NCBI GenBank assembly: GCA_035593725.1
Contig: DAOSZN010000007.1
Coordinates: 27,019 to 91,018 of the forward strand
DNA from: UBA4971 sp029551185
Lineage (GTDB): Bacteria; Bacillota; SHA-98; UBA4971
Direction of reading: 5' to 3'
Length of the DNA stretch: 64,000 nucleotides
A program made the translations under genes and the position numbers. Of this stretch, positions 34,573-43,066 are shown piece by piece (positions within the stretch are counted from its first letter, which is position 1; each line of letters starts with the position of its first letter). The notes under the pieces are model-generated. The model was not told the origin of the DNA. It did no database searches and saw nothing but the letters and a program-made list of their open reading frames with translations.

Positions 34573-35807
34573 AAGAGACGAATGTATCCGGAAAAAGCCC
34601 CGCTTCCGGAAGTGTGCGGAGGGTTATCGGTCTTATGTCAGGCACATCCGCGGATGGAGTGGATGCTGCTGTCGTGGAGCTTTCAGGGCATAGAGAGTCC
34701 ACAAGGTTAGGACGGGTCGTCTTCCGGAGAATCCCTTATACACCTGAGTTGCGTGAGAAAGTACTTGCTTTGATGATGCCGGAGACGTCCAGGGTTGATG
34801 AGATTTGCCGTATGAATTTCATCCTTGGGGAAGTTTTTGCGGATGCAGCTCTTCAGGCAATTAAGGCTGCAGGCCTTAAGACAGAAGATATCGATCTTAT
34901 CGCATCCCACGGACAGACAATATACCATATCCCAAAGGCTGAAACCTATTGCGGCATTACGACAAGATCTACGCTCCAAATCGGTGAACCTGCGGTTATC
35001 GCTGAACGTACCGGGATAACGACTGTAGCTGATTTCCGTGTACGTGATGTGGCAGCAGGAGGCCAAGGCGCCCCGCTTGTCCCTTATGCAGACTACATAC
35101 TGCTTCGCGATGCGGAGAAATCCAGGGTTATCCAAAATATCGGAGGCATCGGCAATCTGACATTGCTCCCTGGAGGGTGCAGCCTGGATCAAGTAATCGC
35201 TTTCGATACCGGTCCGGGGAATATGGTCATTGACGCTGTTGTGTCTACTGTTACCGGTGGAAGGCTCACATTCGACGACGACGGCAGAATAGCAGCTTCA
35301 GGCAATATCGTCCGGAGTTTGCTTGATTGGGCATTGTCGCATCCCTTCTTCCGGAAGGCGCCTCCGAAGACCACAGGCCGCGAGGAATTCGGCATACACT
35401 TTGCCAAAGAGATGGTAAATCAGGCACAAGCTCAGGGAATAGGGGATTCTGACCTGGTGGCTACTGTAACTGCGTTGACCGCGGAATCCATCGTTATGAG
35501 CTATAAGAGGTGGGTGATGCCTATCTGCAAGCCGGATCAAGTGGTCATCGGGGGTGGCGGTTCGTATAATGGAACTCTTCTTAACATGCTCCGCCAAAGG
35601 CTCCCCGGGGTTGATGTCATGGTCCATGAAGACCTTGGGATATCAAGCGACGCTAAGGAGGCAATTGCCTTTGCCATACTGGCAAACGATGCTATGGCCG
35701 GCTGCTTCACCAACGTGCCAAAAGCGACAGGCGCAAGGCACGGGGTTGTGCTAGGGAAGATCATTCCCGGACGCGAAAGGAGGGGTTATACTACTTTTGC
35801 ATATTAA
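34566..35807 (+). CDS. anmK: Anhydro-N-acetylmuramic acid kinase
   Basis: A 413-residue kinase that hydrolyses and phosphorylates anhydro-MurNAc to MurNAc-6-phosphate. Visible motifs: GLMSGTSADGVDAAVVEL at the start, IASHGQTIYH, the aspartate in TVADFRVRDVAAGGQGAPL, NIGGIGNLTLLP, FDTGPGNMVIDA and the C-terminal VVIGGGGSYN. The length is somewhat longer than the usual ~370 because of a short N-terminal addition. It overlaps the AmiE-like gene, so translation is coupled. A MurQ etherase for the next step is not seen in the window. Confidence 0.95.
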   Translation: MLKETNVSGKSPASGSVRRVIGLMSGTSADGVDAAVVELSGHRESTRLGRVVFRRIPYTPELREKVLALMMPETSRVDEICRMNFILGEVFADAALQAIKAAGLKTEDIDLIASHGQTIYHIPKAETYCGITTRSTLQIGEPAVIAERTGITTVADFRVRDVAAGGQGAPLVPYADYILLRDAEKSRVIQNIGGIGNLTLLPGGCSLDQVIAFDTGPGNMVIDAVVSTVTGGRLTFDDDGRIAASGNIVRSLLDWALSHPFFRKAPPKTTGREEFGIHFAKEMVNQAQAQGIGDSDLVATVTALTAESIVMSYKRWVMPICKPDQVVIGGGGSYNGTLLNMLRQRLPGVDVMVHEDLGISSDAKEAIAFAILANDAMAGCFTNVPKATGARHGVVLGKIIPGRERRGYTTFAY

Positions 35808-35828
35808 CAGGTTCGCAGTTCATCTTAA

Positions 35829-36164
35829 CTAGTTAGTTTGTTCGAGAGTCTGTCGGATCATTTCTTTTACGGAAGGCAGCTCACGGTGGACAACATTCCA
35901 TACTATGGCCAAGTCCACACCCAAGTAGTCATGGATTAGCACATCTCACATTCCTGCCATCTCTCTCCAGGGAATGTGAGGATTCTTAGTCTTGAGTTCT
36001 GAGGACACCCTTTTCGTGGCTTCACCTATTACCTCTAAGTTCCTGATCACTGCATCCTGAACAAGCCTAGATGACATAAAGACGTCTTTTCCATCCCTTG
36101 TGTACTGCTCAATCGCCTGAATACAATCTAGTATGTGGTGAAGGTAGACGGTGTCAGTTCTCAT
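35829..36164 (-). pseudogene. HepT-like HEPN toxin gene with an in-frame stop
   Basis: The frame starting at ATG 36164 reads like a normal HepT/DUF86 toxin for 72 codons (HHILDCIQAIEQYT, IPWREMAGM) and then meets TGA (35946-35948). In the same frame it continues perfectly as DVLIHDYLGVDLAIVWNVV...LEQTN to TAG at 35829, giving the family's full length (~111 codons). Homologs read GMRDVLIHDY, so a CGA-to-TGA change replaced the arginine of the HEPN RNase motif RxxxxH. The toxin is therefore almost certainly inactive. Its start overlaps the antitoxin stop by ATGA, the usual arrangement. Confidence 0.85.
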
Positions 36165-36451
36165 AGCTTAAGCGACTCCCGTACGATGTTGTCCTTTATT
36201 GCTGGGTGTACCGCTCTTTCAGTCACTATGTGAACTGGCCTGTCTAATAGGGCTTCAAGCTCATCCTTTAGGCGAATGAGATCAAACAGAGAGCGCCCGT
36301 CTTCAAATTCAACAAGAAGATCAACATCGCTGGACTCAGTGTCAGTTCCACGTGCAACTGATCCGAAAAGACTAACCTTCGTCGCACCGTGGACAGCTGC
36401 TAGTCGCATGATGCCTTTGTGATGTTGGTGTATCTTGTCTGCCAACGGCAT
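36161..36451 (-). CDS. MntA-like nucleotidyltransferase antitoxin
   Basis: A 96-residue minimal nucleotidyltransferase. The motif GSVARGTDTESSDVDLLVEF is the GSx10DxD active site. In MntA/HepT systems this protein AMPylates the HepT toxin on a conserved tyrosine and silences it. The ATG at 36451 is 6 bases after AGAGGTG; a GTG at 36460 lies within that ribosome site and is rejected. It is upstream of, and overlaps, the broken hepT gene. Confidence 0.88.
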   Translation of the reverse strand: MPLADKIHQHHKGIMRLAAVHGATKVSLFGSVARGTDTESSDVDLLVEFEDGRSLFDLIRLKDELEALLDRPVHIVTERAVHPAIKDNIVRESLKL

Positions 36452-36800
36452 TGGGATCACCTCTTCTTAAGTATACCATGATATGCCATAGACTGTGCCC
36501 AATATGAGCACGAATTATGATGGACAGAAGGCTAGAGATTCCCCACCTCCAATTCAACGAGAAAATCGACATCGCCGGACTCGGTGTCGGTTCTACGTGA
36601 GTCCAACGAAAGAATCAGCATCCAAAAATGTAGAATTTTAAGAAGGAATATCACGTGAGCTGTAGAATGATAAGCTGTGATAGCACAATTGTGCTGAACA
36701 TATGTGCAAGCAGGTGCAGTCTCAGAATGTTTTTATATTCCGGATAACCTATGTTCGACTGCTGCTGCAGGCCAATAATGTGATTCCCAGAGGTGTACCT
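36452..36800. other. Intergenic region between mntA and the SorC regulator
   Basis: This 349-base gap contains promoter space for mntA and for the SorC-type gene. It also contains a decayed copy of part of an MNT gene at 36548-36599 (see separate entry). No other gene is supported. In-frame codons upstream of the SorC start (from 36702) lack a ribosome site. Confidence 0.5.
36548..36599 (-). pseudogene. Decayed MNT nucleotidyltransferase fragment
   Basis: These 52 bases align without gaps to 36303-36354 inside mntA with 8 differences, nearly all transitions. On the minus strand they read RTDTESGDVDFLVEL, the catalytic GSx10DxD loop without its glycine-serine part. There is no open gene around it. 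It looks like the remnant of a second, tandem MntA copy. Confidence 0.6.
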
Positions 36801-37751
36801 ATGGCTTTTGATAAGCGCATGCTTTATGAAATTGCCAGGCAGTATCATGAACTCGGCAAGACACAAAACGAGATTGCTGACAGTCTGAATATATCTAGAA
36901 GCCAGGTTTCAAGAGCCCTAAAGCAAGCTCAGGATGAAGGGATAGTCATAATAAACGTAATCCCTCCTGAATTTGATTTTTCTGACCTGGAAGATGAACT
37001 ATGCTCCGTATTCAGCCTTGACGCAGTAGTGATCATCTCAGGCAGCGCAGGTCCTTCAAAGCTGCTCACACAGAACTTGGGTATGGCAGGCGCCAAGTAC
37101 TTGGACAAGACGCTGAAATCCGGACATGTCATAGGAGTATCGTGGGGCGCGACCTTGCGTGAACTGGTTGAAGCCTTAAATGCGATAAAACCAAATCCCA
37201 GAGAGGTACTGGTAATTCCACTTCTCGGCGGTCAGGGGCAGGCGAGTCCGGATCTTCAGGTAAATGACATCGCTTCCCGTGTTTCCATGGCTTTTGGCGG
37301 ATCCCATCTGTACATCCATGCCCCCTCTTTTGTCGACACTCCTGAAGCGCGCCTTACGATGATGAAGGACAGCAATATAAGAAATGTCGCAGACAAGTGG
37401 GCAACGGCGGACGTGGCCGTAATGGGAATAGGCTGTCTGGTGCCTCCTTCAACTTTGCTGGAGGAAGGAGGTTTTCCTCCCAATGAGTTAATCGAACTTG
37501 AGAAAATAGGGGTGGTAGGCGATATTTGTATGAGATTCTTTGATGTGCATGGCATACCTGTCAATACTCCGCTGGAGGAACGGATTATTGGGGCAAGTCT
37601 GGGACAGTTGAAGAGTATAGAGCATGTTGTGGCAGTTGCGGGCGGCTTGAACAAGGCCCGGGCGATACTCGGGGCGCTCAGAACCGGGGTGATAAACGTA
37701 TTAATCACTGATGATATAGCTGCGCGAAAAGTATTGGAAATGGCATCGTGA
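36801..37751 (+). CDS. SorC-family transcriptional regulator
   Basis: A 316-residue SorC/DeoR-type regulator. The N-terminal HTH reads KTQNEIADSLNISRSQVSRAL, and the C-terminal sugar-phosphate-binding domain has HVIGVSWGATLRELVEAL, PLLGGQG and DICMRFFDVHG...PL. The ATG at 36801 follows CCCAGAGGTG. It stands directly upstream of, and in the same direction as, the ECF-transporter and kinase/aldolase genes, so it very probably controls them in response to a phosphorylated pathway intermediate. LsrR is one known member of this family. Confidence 0.9.
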   Translation: MAFDKRMLYEIARQYHELGKTQNEIADSLNISRSQVSRALKQAQDEGIVIINVIPPEFDFSDLEDELCSVFSLDAVVIISGSAGPSKLLTQNLGMAGAKYLDKTLKSGHVIGVSWGATLRELVEALNAIKPNPREVLVIPLLGGQGQASPDLQVNDIASRVSMAFGGSHLYIHAPSFVDTPEARLTMMKDSNIRNVADKWATADVAVMGIGCLVPPSTLLEEGGFPPNELIELEKIGVVGDICMRFFDVHGIPVNTPLEERIIGASLGQLKSIEHVVAVAGGLNKARAILGALRTGVINVLITDDIAARKVLEMAS

Positions 37752-37817
37752 CTGCATGTGGTTTAACGGTATCCGTCCTGTTTAGATCGGTCAAATCAAG
37801 TTAAGGGGGTAATCTGA

Positions 37818-38453
37818 ATGCCGCTTGGGCAAGGAGCTTTAGGGCTTGGAGTGTCATACGTATTGGCAGTCTGTTATCTGCTCTTGATGAGGCTTCTCGG
37901 AGGCGTATTGAGTAATCAGTATCCTGAAGAACACAGTGTCGTATGGGATACGCGCACAATCTCCCGTGTCACGATATTGGCTGCAGTGGCAGGGGCAGGC
38001 GCGATGATTAAGATACCCGGACCTGCTACCACCATTGCCCTTGATGCTGCTGCCGGCTATTTTGCTGCTGCGTATTTCGGATGGCCTGTCGGTGCCACGG
38101 TAGCTGCCATAGGAACCTTCTTAGCAAACGCTTTGGGGGGCTTCGCCAGTTGGTTCCCGATGGTTCCGATCTATATGTGCGCAATGGCTTTTACAGTGAC
38201 ACTCGGGGTGTTTGTGGCGAAGAAGACTAATGTTATATTTGCAATTATAGTCGGCACGATAGTAAACACAGTGACTTGCTTAGGTCCATGGGTAATTATG
38301 ATAGGTCCCGCTCTAATGATTGCTTTGCTGCCATCCCAGTTAATTGGCTCAGCGGTAAACGCGGCAGTCGGCCTGACAGTGGCACAGGCTCTGAGGACAG
38401 CTCAAAAAGAAGGGAAACGCGAAATAGACGAGCATATAGAGCCCGAAGCCTGA
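37818..38453 (+). CDS. ECF transporter substrate-specificity (S) component
   Basis: A 211-residue membrane protein with about six hydrophobic segments and a short charged tail. It has no ATP-binding motif and precedes EcfA and EcfT genes, the usual place for the S component that binds the substrate. Sequence features such as AGAGAMIKIPGPATTIALDAAAGYFAAAYFGW resemble ECF S proteins of unassigned specificity. The ATG at 37818 follows TTAAGGGGG. The substrate is probably the sugar or nucleoside degraded by the downstream enzymes; the family's known substrates are mostly vitamins, so this would be unusual. Confidence 0.78.
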   Translation: MPLGQGALGLGVSYVLAVCYLLLMRLLGGVLSNQYPEEHSVVWDTRTISRVTILAAVAGAGAMIKIPGPATTIALDAAAGYFAAAYFGWPVGATVAAIGTFLANALGGFASWFPMVPIYMCAMAFTVTLGVFVAKKTNVIFAIIVGTIVNTVTCLGPWVIMIGPALMIALLPSQLIGSAVNAAVGLTVAQALRTAQKEGKREIDEHIEPEA

Positions 38454-38511
38454 ATGAGCACAGGTGGGGACAGGTGAGGACTAAAGTTTTAAGATGTGAG
38501 AGGTGTTCCAT

Positions 38512-40257
38512 TTGGAGCCTATGATTGTTTCACTTAAAGACGTGACCTTTTCTTATAAGGGCTCAAAACGGCAAGCCTTAAAAGGAGTCTCCCTTGATGT
38601 GAAAGAGGGCGAGTGCGTAGCTATACTCGGGCCTACCGGCGCAGGAAAGAGCACCTTAGCATGTGTCATTAACGGCACAGTTCCTCGGTTCATTGAGGGG
38701 AAACTCACAGGAGACGTGGTCGTTGACGGTCAGGTCCCGAATCAGGTGGGAACTGCACAGATGGCGTCCAGGGTAGGATTGGTATTCGGGGACCCGGATA
38801 CGCAACTCTTCGGAATGACAGTAGAAGAAGACGTAGCCTTCGGGCCGGCTAACCTTGGATTCGACTATGAAATAATCATGCAGAGGATCAAGAGAGCCAT
38901 AGAAGACATGAGACTACAAGGCCTTGAGCAAAGGGCGCCGCATCGCCTTTCAGGCGGGCAGAAACAAGCGACAGCTATCGCGGGAGTCTATGCCATGCTT
39001 CCCAAGATTATGGTGCTGGATGAGCCTACATCCATGCTGGATCCCGAAGGCAAAGCCCGTGTCTTTTCAATAATACGTGACCTGAACAAGTCCTTCGGAA
39101 TGACTGTCATCCTGATAGAGCAAGAGGTTGATGACATACTTGAGCTGGCGGATCGGGTCTTTGTCATGAAATCAGGGGAGTTTGTTCTCGGAGGCACGCC
39201 GAAAGAGGTTTTTGCAGATGTAGATGAGTTGAGGGAAGTGGGCATAAGAGTGCCTGGCATTGTCGAGTTCGGAAACCTCATAGGTGCTGACAGGACACCT
39301 TTTTCAGTGGAAGAGGCAGTATCAATCGTCAAAAGCGGGGCTTTTGATGTCTTGTCTGATACCTTGGCAAGCAGCGGCCCGAATCGGGAAGTTGACGCAA
39401 GCAACGAGCGAGCTCAAGACATAACGCCTATCGTGGAAGCAGTCGATCTTGAGTTCCGATACCCTATGGGAGTCAAAGCGCTTGATGGTGCAAACCTCAA
39501 GATATATCCCGGTGAATTCGTAGCTATCGTCGGGCAGAACGGTGCCGGCAAGACGACTCTGACCAGACATTTCAACGGGTTGCTCAGGCCTTCGGCAGGG
39601 GATGTCCGCCTTTTCGGCAAGTCAGCATTAAATGAGCCCACTTGGAAACTGTGCTCCAAAGTTGGGTATGTGTTTCAGAACCCGGATGAACAGCTCTTTT
39701 GTGACACTGTAGAGGAGGAGCTGAGATTCGGGCCAATGAATACTGGGATGGATAAAGACAAAATGGAGGAGGCTATACGCGATATCCTCCTTGACATAGG
39801 ACTTGATAAGTACAGGCAAGTATGGCCGCGTTACCTCACAAAGGGCGAGAGACAGAGGCTTGCTTTAGCTTCTGTGGTGGCAATGGAGCCCGAGATACTC
39901 ATTGTGGATGAGCCTACCACCGGTCTGGACTGGCTGGAGTCCCTTCAGATACTGGATTACTTGGAAAGATTGCGCAGGGAGAAAGGCAAGACCATATTAA
40001 TAATCACTCACGACATGAACATAGTCAGTCTCTACGCAAAACGGGTCGTGGTCATGGCCAACGGACGGGTAATCGGGGAAGGAACACCGCGCGAGGTTTT
40101 TTCACAGCCTGAACTTATGGAACACGCATATTTGCGAAGGCCTCAAATTGCTGATGTATCTGACATTTTATGGGGCGAGGTCTTGCTGACTCCGCATGAG
40201 GCAGCCGACAGGCTCAAGAGATCATCAAGGATGAATCGAGAGGTGGCCGGCAAATGA
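38512..40257 (+). CDS. ECF transporter double ATPase (EcfA-EcfA fusion)
   Basis: About 581 residues with two complete ABC ATPase domains. First: Walker A GPTGAGKST, signature LSGGQKQ, Walker B IMVLDEPTSMLD. Second (from ~residue 310): GQNGAGKTT, a degenerate signature LTKGERQR, Walker B ILIVDEPTTGLD. Single-chain EcfA-EcfA' proteins energise ECF importers. The TTG at 38512 is 6 bases from AGAGGTG; a GTG at 38503 lies within that site, and ATG 38521 is an alternative. EcfT follows with an ATGA overlap. Confidence 0.9.
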   Translation: MEPMIVSLKDVTFSYKGSKRQALKGVSLDVKEGECVAILGPTGAGKSTLACVINGTVPRFIEGKLTGDVVVDGQVPNQVGTAQMASRVGLVFGDPDTQLFGMTVEEDVAFGPANLGFDYEIIMQRIKRAIEDMRLQGLEQRAPHRLSGGQKQATAIAGVYAMLPKIMVLDEPTSMLDPEGKARVFSIIRDLNKSFGMTVILIEQEVDDILELADRVFVMKSGEFVLGGTPKEVFADVDELREVGIRVPGIVEFGNLIGADRTPFSVEEAVSIVKSGAFDVLSDTLASSGPNREVDASNERAQDITPIVEAVDLEFRYPMGVKALDGANLKIYPGEFVAIVGQNGAGKTTLTRHFNGLLRPSAGDVRLFGKSALNEPTWKLCSKVGYVFQNPDEQLFCDTVEEELRFGPMNTGMDKDKMEEAIRDILLDIGLDKYRQVWPRYLTKGERQRLALASVVAMEPEILIVDEPTTGLDWLESLQILDYLERLRREKGKTILIITHDMNIVSLYAKRVVVMANGRVIGEGTPREVFSQPELMEHAYLRRPQIADVSDILWGEVLLTPHEAADRLKRSSRMNREVAGK

Positions 40258-41087
40258 TTGTCGAGTACGAAAGCAAACAAACGCCAATACATAAGCTTGA
40301 CCCCAGGGCTAAGTTTATTTGGCTGGTCGCGACGATAGTTATCAGCATTATTTGGACGGATCCCGTCTATCTTCTGGGATTGGGCTTGGTGACCGTGATA
40401 ATCGGCTGTATCGGACAGTTCCCTTGGGCGAAAATGAAAGGGACATTCATGTTCCTTCTTATCGTCACAGTCGTAATCACATTGATCCAAGGCGCTACAT
40501 ATGTCCCCAAAGTTGTTTGGCTTGCAAATCCGGAGAGGGTTGCGTTCCATCTGATACCCGGCTGGATTCCCATGATAGGCCCGGCATGGCCTGTACGAAT
40601 CGGCGGACTCATTTACGGGCTCTCGATGGCTCTTAAAGTCTTTGTTGTCCTTATTACAATATCGGTTTTCGGGTACGTGACATCACCTTCTGAAGTAGTA
40701 CAGATTATTGTGCGGCTTCCGTTCGTTTCCTACAAGTCCGGGTTCGTGGTCTCAGCCGCCTCCAAGTTTGTGCCTGTTATCCAGATACAGCTTGCTACCT
40801 TAAGAGATGCGGAGAGATCCAAAGGGGTTGACTTCGATTCAGGTTCCTTTACAGAGAAGGTGAAGAAGACCTCAAGTATGCTGGTTCCCCTTTTTGCCAA
40901 TGCCCTTTCCATGGCTGACACAATGGCTTTGGCAATGGAATCCCGGGCATTCGGATACAGCAAAAACTTTACAATGATAAGACCTTACCAAATGCGCGTA
41001 TCTGATCGGCTCATGGTTATTTTCTCCGTCGGGGGCCTTGTAGCAAGTATAGTTTGTCTCGCTGTATTCAAGTTGGGGGCGCTTTAG
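40254..41087 (+). CDS. ECF transporter transmembrane (T) component
   Basis: A 277-residue CbiQ/EcfT-like protein. The N-terminal KQTPIHKLDPRAKFIWL is the conserved start of the family, and the coupling-helix motif is in SAASKFVPVIQIQLATLRDAERSKGVD with the A-R-G-type charged patches. It has about five to six hydrophobic segments. It couples ATP hydrolysis by the double EcfA to the S component. The ATG overlaps the preceding stop by 4 bases, so the S-A-T genes form one translational unit. Confidence 0.92.
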   Translation: MIVEYESKQTPIHKLDPRAKFIWLVATIVISIIWTDPVYLLGLGLVTVIIGCIGQFPWAKMKGTFMFLLIVTVVITLIQGATYVPKVVWLANPERVAFHLIPGWIPMIGPAWPVRIGGLIYGLSMALKVFVVLITISVFGYVTSPSEVVQIIVRLPFVSYKSGFVVSAASKFVPVIQIQLATLRDAERSKGVDFDSGSFTEKVKKTSSMLVPLFANALSMADTMALAMESRAFGYSKNFTMIRPYQMRVSDRLMVIFSVGGLVASIVCLAVFKLGAL

Positions 41088-41088
41088 G

Positions 41089-42051
41089 ATGGGCGGACCG
41101 GATGAAGCTGTAGTCTGTCTTGGCGCGTGCGCAATGGACATGATGTTTACCGTGGATAGGCTCCCGGAACCTGATGAGATGGTATTTGCCGAAGGAGAAG
41201 CAGGGTTCTTTGCAGGCGGGTCAACTGCCAACATAGCAGCCGGAATTGGACGCCTCGGCTATCGATCCAGATTCGTGGGGCGGACTGGAGACGATGAAAA
41301 TGGACGCAAACTACGCCAGGCGTTCGAATCCGACGGGGTTGATGTCAGGTGGCTCACAGAGATTGAAGGAGGCAGAACCGCCCAGACCATAATCGCTGTT
41401 GACCGAACCGGCGAAAGAGTCATTTACTCGCTAGGAGGAGAAGCTATCCTCCAAAAACCTGATGAGTTTCCGGACGAGGCCATGGTGAATGCGAAGGTCC
41501 TGTACATCGGTGAGGTTCTGCCGAATGTGGCTCTCGAGGCAATCCAAGTTGCAAGGCGCCATTGCGCCACTATCATCTACGGTCCCGGAGGCGGGATTTC
41601 ATGGATGGACAAAGCGACTCTTACAGGATTGATAAAGTCATGTGACTATGTCGTGCTTTCCCGCGGGGAACTGGCAGCGGTTACATCGTCCGCCTCACAT
41701 ACTGAGGGCGCAGGTCGTCTCTTAGAATGCGGTGTGGGGCATGTTGTGGTTACACTGGGATCCGACGGATCCGAATGCCACTTTTGCGACAGCGCCTCCG
41801 GATACGGTGAGTGCCATCACAAAGTATTCCGCGCTCCTGCCTTCTCTATACCGGATGTCATAGATACGACCGGCGCAGGAGACTCATTCACTTCGGGGTT
41901 CATCACAGGCTTATTGGAAGGTATGGATACAGCTGAATGCTTGATGCGCGGAAACGCCTGTGCAGCCTTGGCTATCCGGAAGGTTGGCGCAAGGGAAGCT
42001 ATGCCCTCAGGCGAAGAGTTGAAGGAGTTCCTGCAAAATGCCAAGATGTAA
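41089..42051 (+). CDS. PfkB-family carbohydrate/nucleoside kinase
   Basis: A 320-residue ribokinase-type kinase. The N-terminal FFAGGSTANIAAGIGRLG is the sugar-binding motif and DTTGAGDSFTSGFITG holds the catalytic aspartate and anion hole. It starts 1 base after ecfT and its end overlaps the next gene by 14 bases. PfkB kinases phosphorylate sugars, nucleosides or sugar-phosphates. Within the cassette it probably phosphorylates the sugar released by the ADP-ribosylglycohydrolase-like enzyme. The substrate is not deducible from sequence alone. Confidence 0.88.
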   Translation: MGGPDEAVVCLGACAMDMMFTVDRLPEPDEMVFAEGEAGFFAGGSTANIAAGIGRLGYRSRFVGRTGDDENGRKLRQAFESDGVDVRWLTEIEGGRTAQTIIAVDRTGERVIYSLGGEAILQKPDEFPDEAMVNAKVLYIGEVLPNVALEAIQVARRHCATIIYGPGGGISWMDKATLTGLIKSCDYVVLSRGELAAVTSSASHTEGAGRLLECGVGHVVVTLGSDGSECHFCDSASGYGECHHKVFRAPAFSIPDVIDTTGAGDSFTSGFITGLLEGMDTAECLMRGNACAALAIRKVGAREAMPSGEELKEFLQNAKM

Positions 42052-43066
42052 CATAGAGCCTGACAAAATAGCAGGAGCAGTTGCAGGAGTCGCAATCGGG
42101 GATGCAATGGGGATGCCGTCAGAGTTCATGACCTGCGAAGAAATCCGCAATGTATACGGACGGATAGAAGGATTTTGTCCGCCGCGCCCAGGTCACATCC
42201 ATGCGGGAATGACGGCAGGGAGAATCACAGACGACACAGAACAAACCCTTGCCATTATCGAGGCGTTGGATGCTCACGGAAGGATAACCCCGGAAGTGGC
42301 AGGAGAGGCGTATCTTAAGTGGGCGGAGCAGACGAATGCCTATGAATCGTCAGTCTTAGGGCCCAGCTCACGTAAGGCCTTGGAGAGGCTGAAGGCGGGA
42401 GAAGACCCTCGTCAGACCGGATCAGCAGGGAGTACTGTAGGCGCTGCAATGCGTGTTGCGCCTATTGGGATAGTGAATTCGCCGGATCTGGAGAAGGCAG
42501 CCGAAGAATGTTACCTGTCCTGCCTTCCGACACATGGCGTAAACATAGCAATTGCAGGGGCGTGCGCAGTGTGCTGCGGGGTGGCTGCTGCTTTGATTGC
42601 AAGGTCCTTGGATCAAGTAGTAGATGCCGCGCTTTACGGTGCCCGGTACGGTGAACGCTTGGGCATTCAGTGGGCAGGCACACTGGTGAGCACAAGAATT
42701 GAGCTTGCCCTGAGGATTGTGGATGAAAGCGGAAATACCGAAGAAGCGGAAGATCTCCTCTACACCACATGCGGAGCGGGAATGAATCCTACAGAGCTTA
42801 TCCCAACTGCCATAGGCCTTTATGTCCTACATAAGGGTGATCCCAAGAAAGCTGTGCCGGCTGCTGCAAACCTGGGCGGTGATACAGATACGCTTGCGTC
42901 CATAGTCGGGGCGTTATCAGGCGCATACAGTGGTCTTCGGGCTTTCCCCGAAGGATGGGTGGACACTGTCCGAAAGGTAAACAATCTGGATTTTGAAAGG
43001 CTTACCGCGATTCTCGTAGCTGTCAGGGAAAGGAGATATGCCAGCAATGACCGGTACAGATGTTAG
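42038..43066 (+). CDS. ADP-ribosylglycohydrolase-family protein
   Basis: A 342-residue ADP-ribosylglycohydrolase (DraG/ARH-like) fold protein. The Mg2+-binding motifs RITDDTEQTLAIIEAL (about residues 60-75) and LGGDTDTLASIVGALSGAY (near 280) are intact. Members hydrolyse N- or O-glycosidic ribose bonds, and several genome-context relatives beside PfkB kinases are thought to act on nucleoside-like glycosides rather than on modified protein. It overlaps the kinase upstream (14 bases) and the aldolase downstream (29 bases), so it is firmly part of the catabolic operon. The substrate is unknown. Confidence 0.88.
   Translation: MPRCNIEPDKIAGAVAGVAIGDAMGMPSEFMTCEEIRNVYGRIEGFCPPRPGHIHAGMTAGRITDDTEQTLAIIEALDAHGRITPEVAGEAYLKWAEQTNAYESSVLGPSSRKALERLKAGEDPRQTGSAGSTVGAAMRVAPIGIVNSPDLEKAAEECYLSCLPTHGVNIAIAGACAVCCGVAAALIARSLDQVVDAALYGARYGERLGIQWAGTLVSTRIELALRIVDESGNTEEAEDLLYTTCGAGMNPTELIPTAIGLYVLHKGDPKKAVPAAANLGGDTDTLASIVGALSGAYSGLRAFPEGWVDTVRKVNNLDFERLTAILVAVRERRYASNDRYRC

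Noticed and set aside
34707..35192. A 161-codon minus-strand frame opposite anmK.
   Set aside because: AnmK motifs on the plus strand are unambiguous; the antisense frame is a coding shadow.
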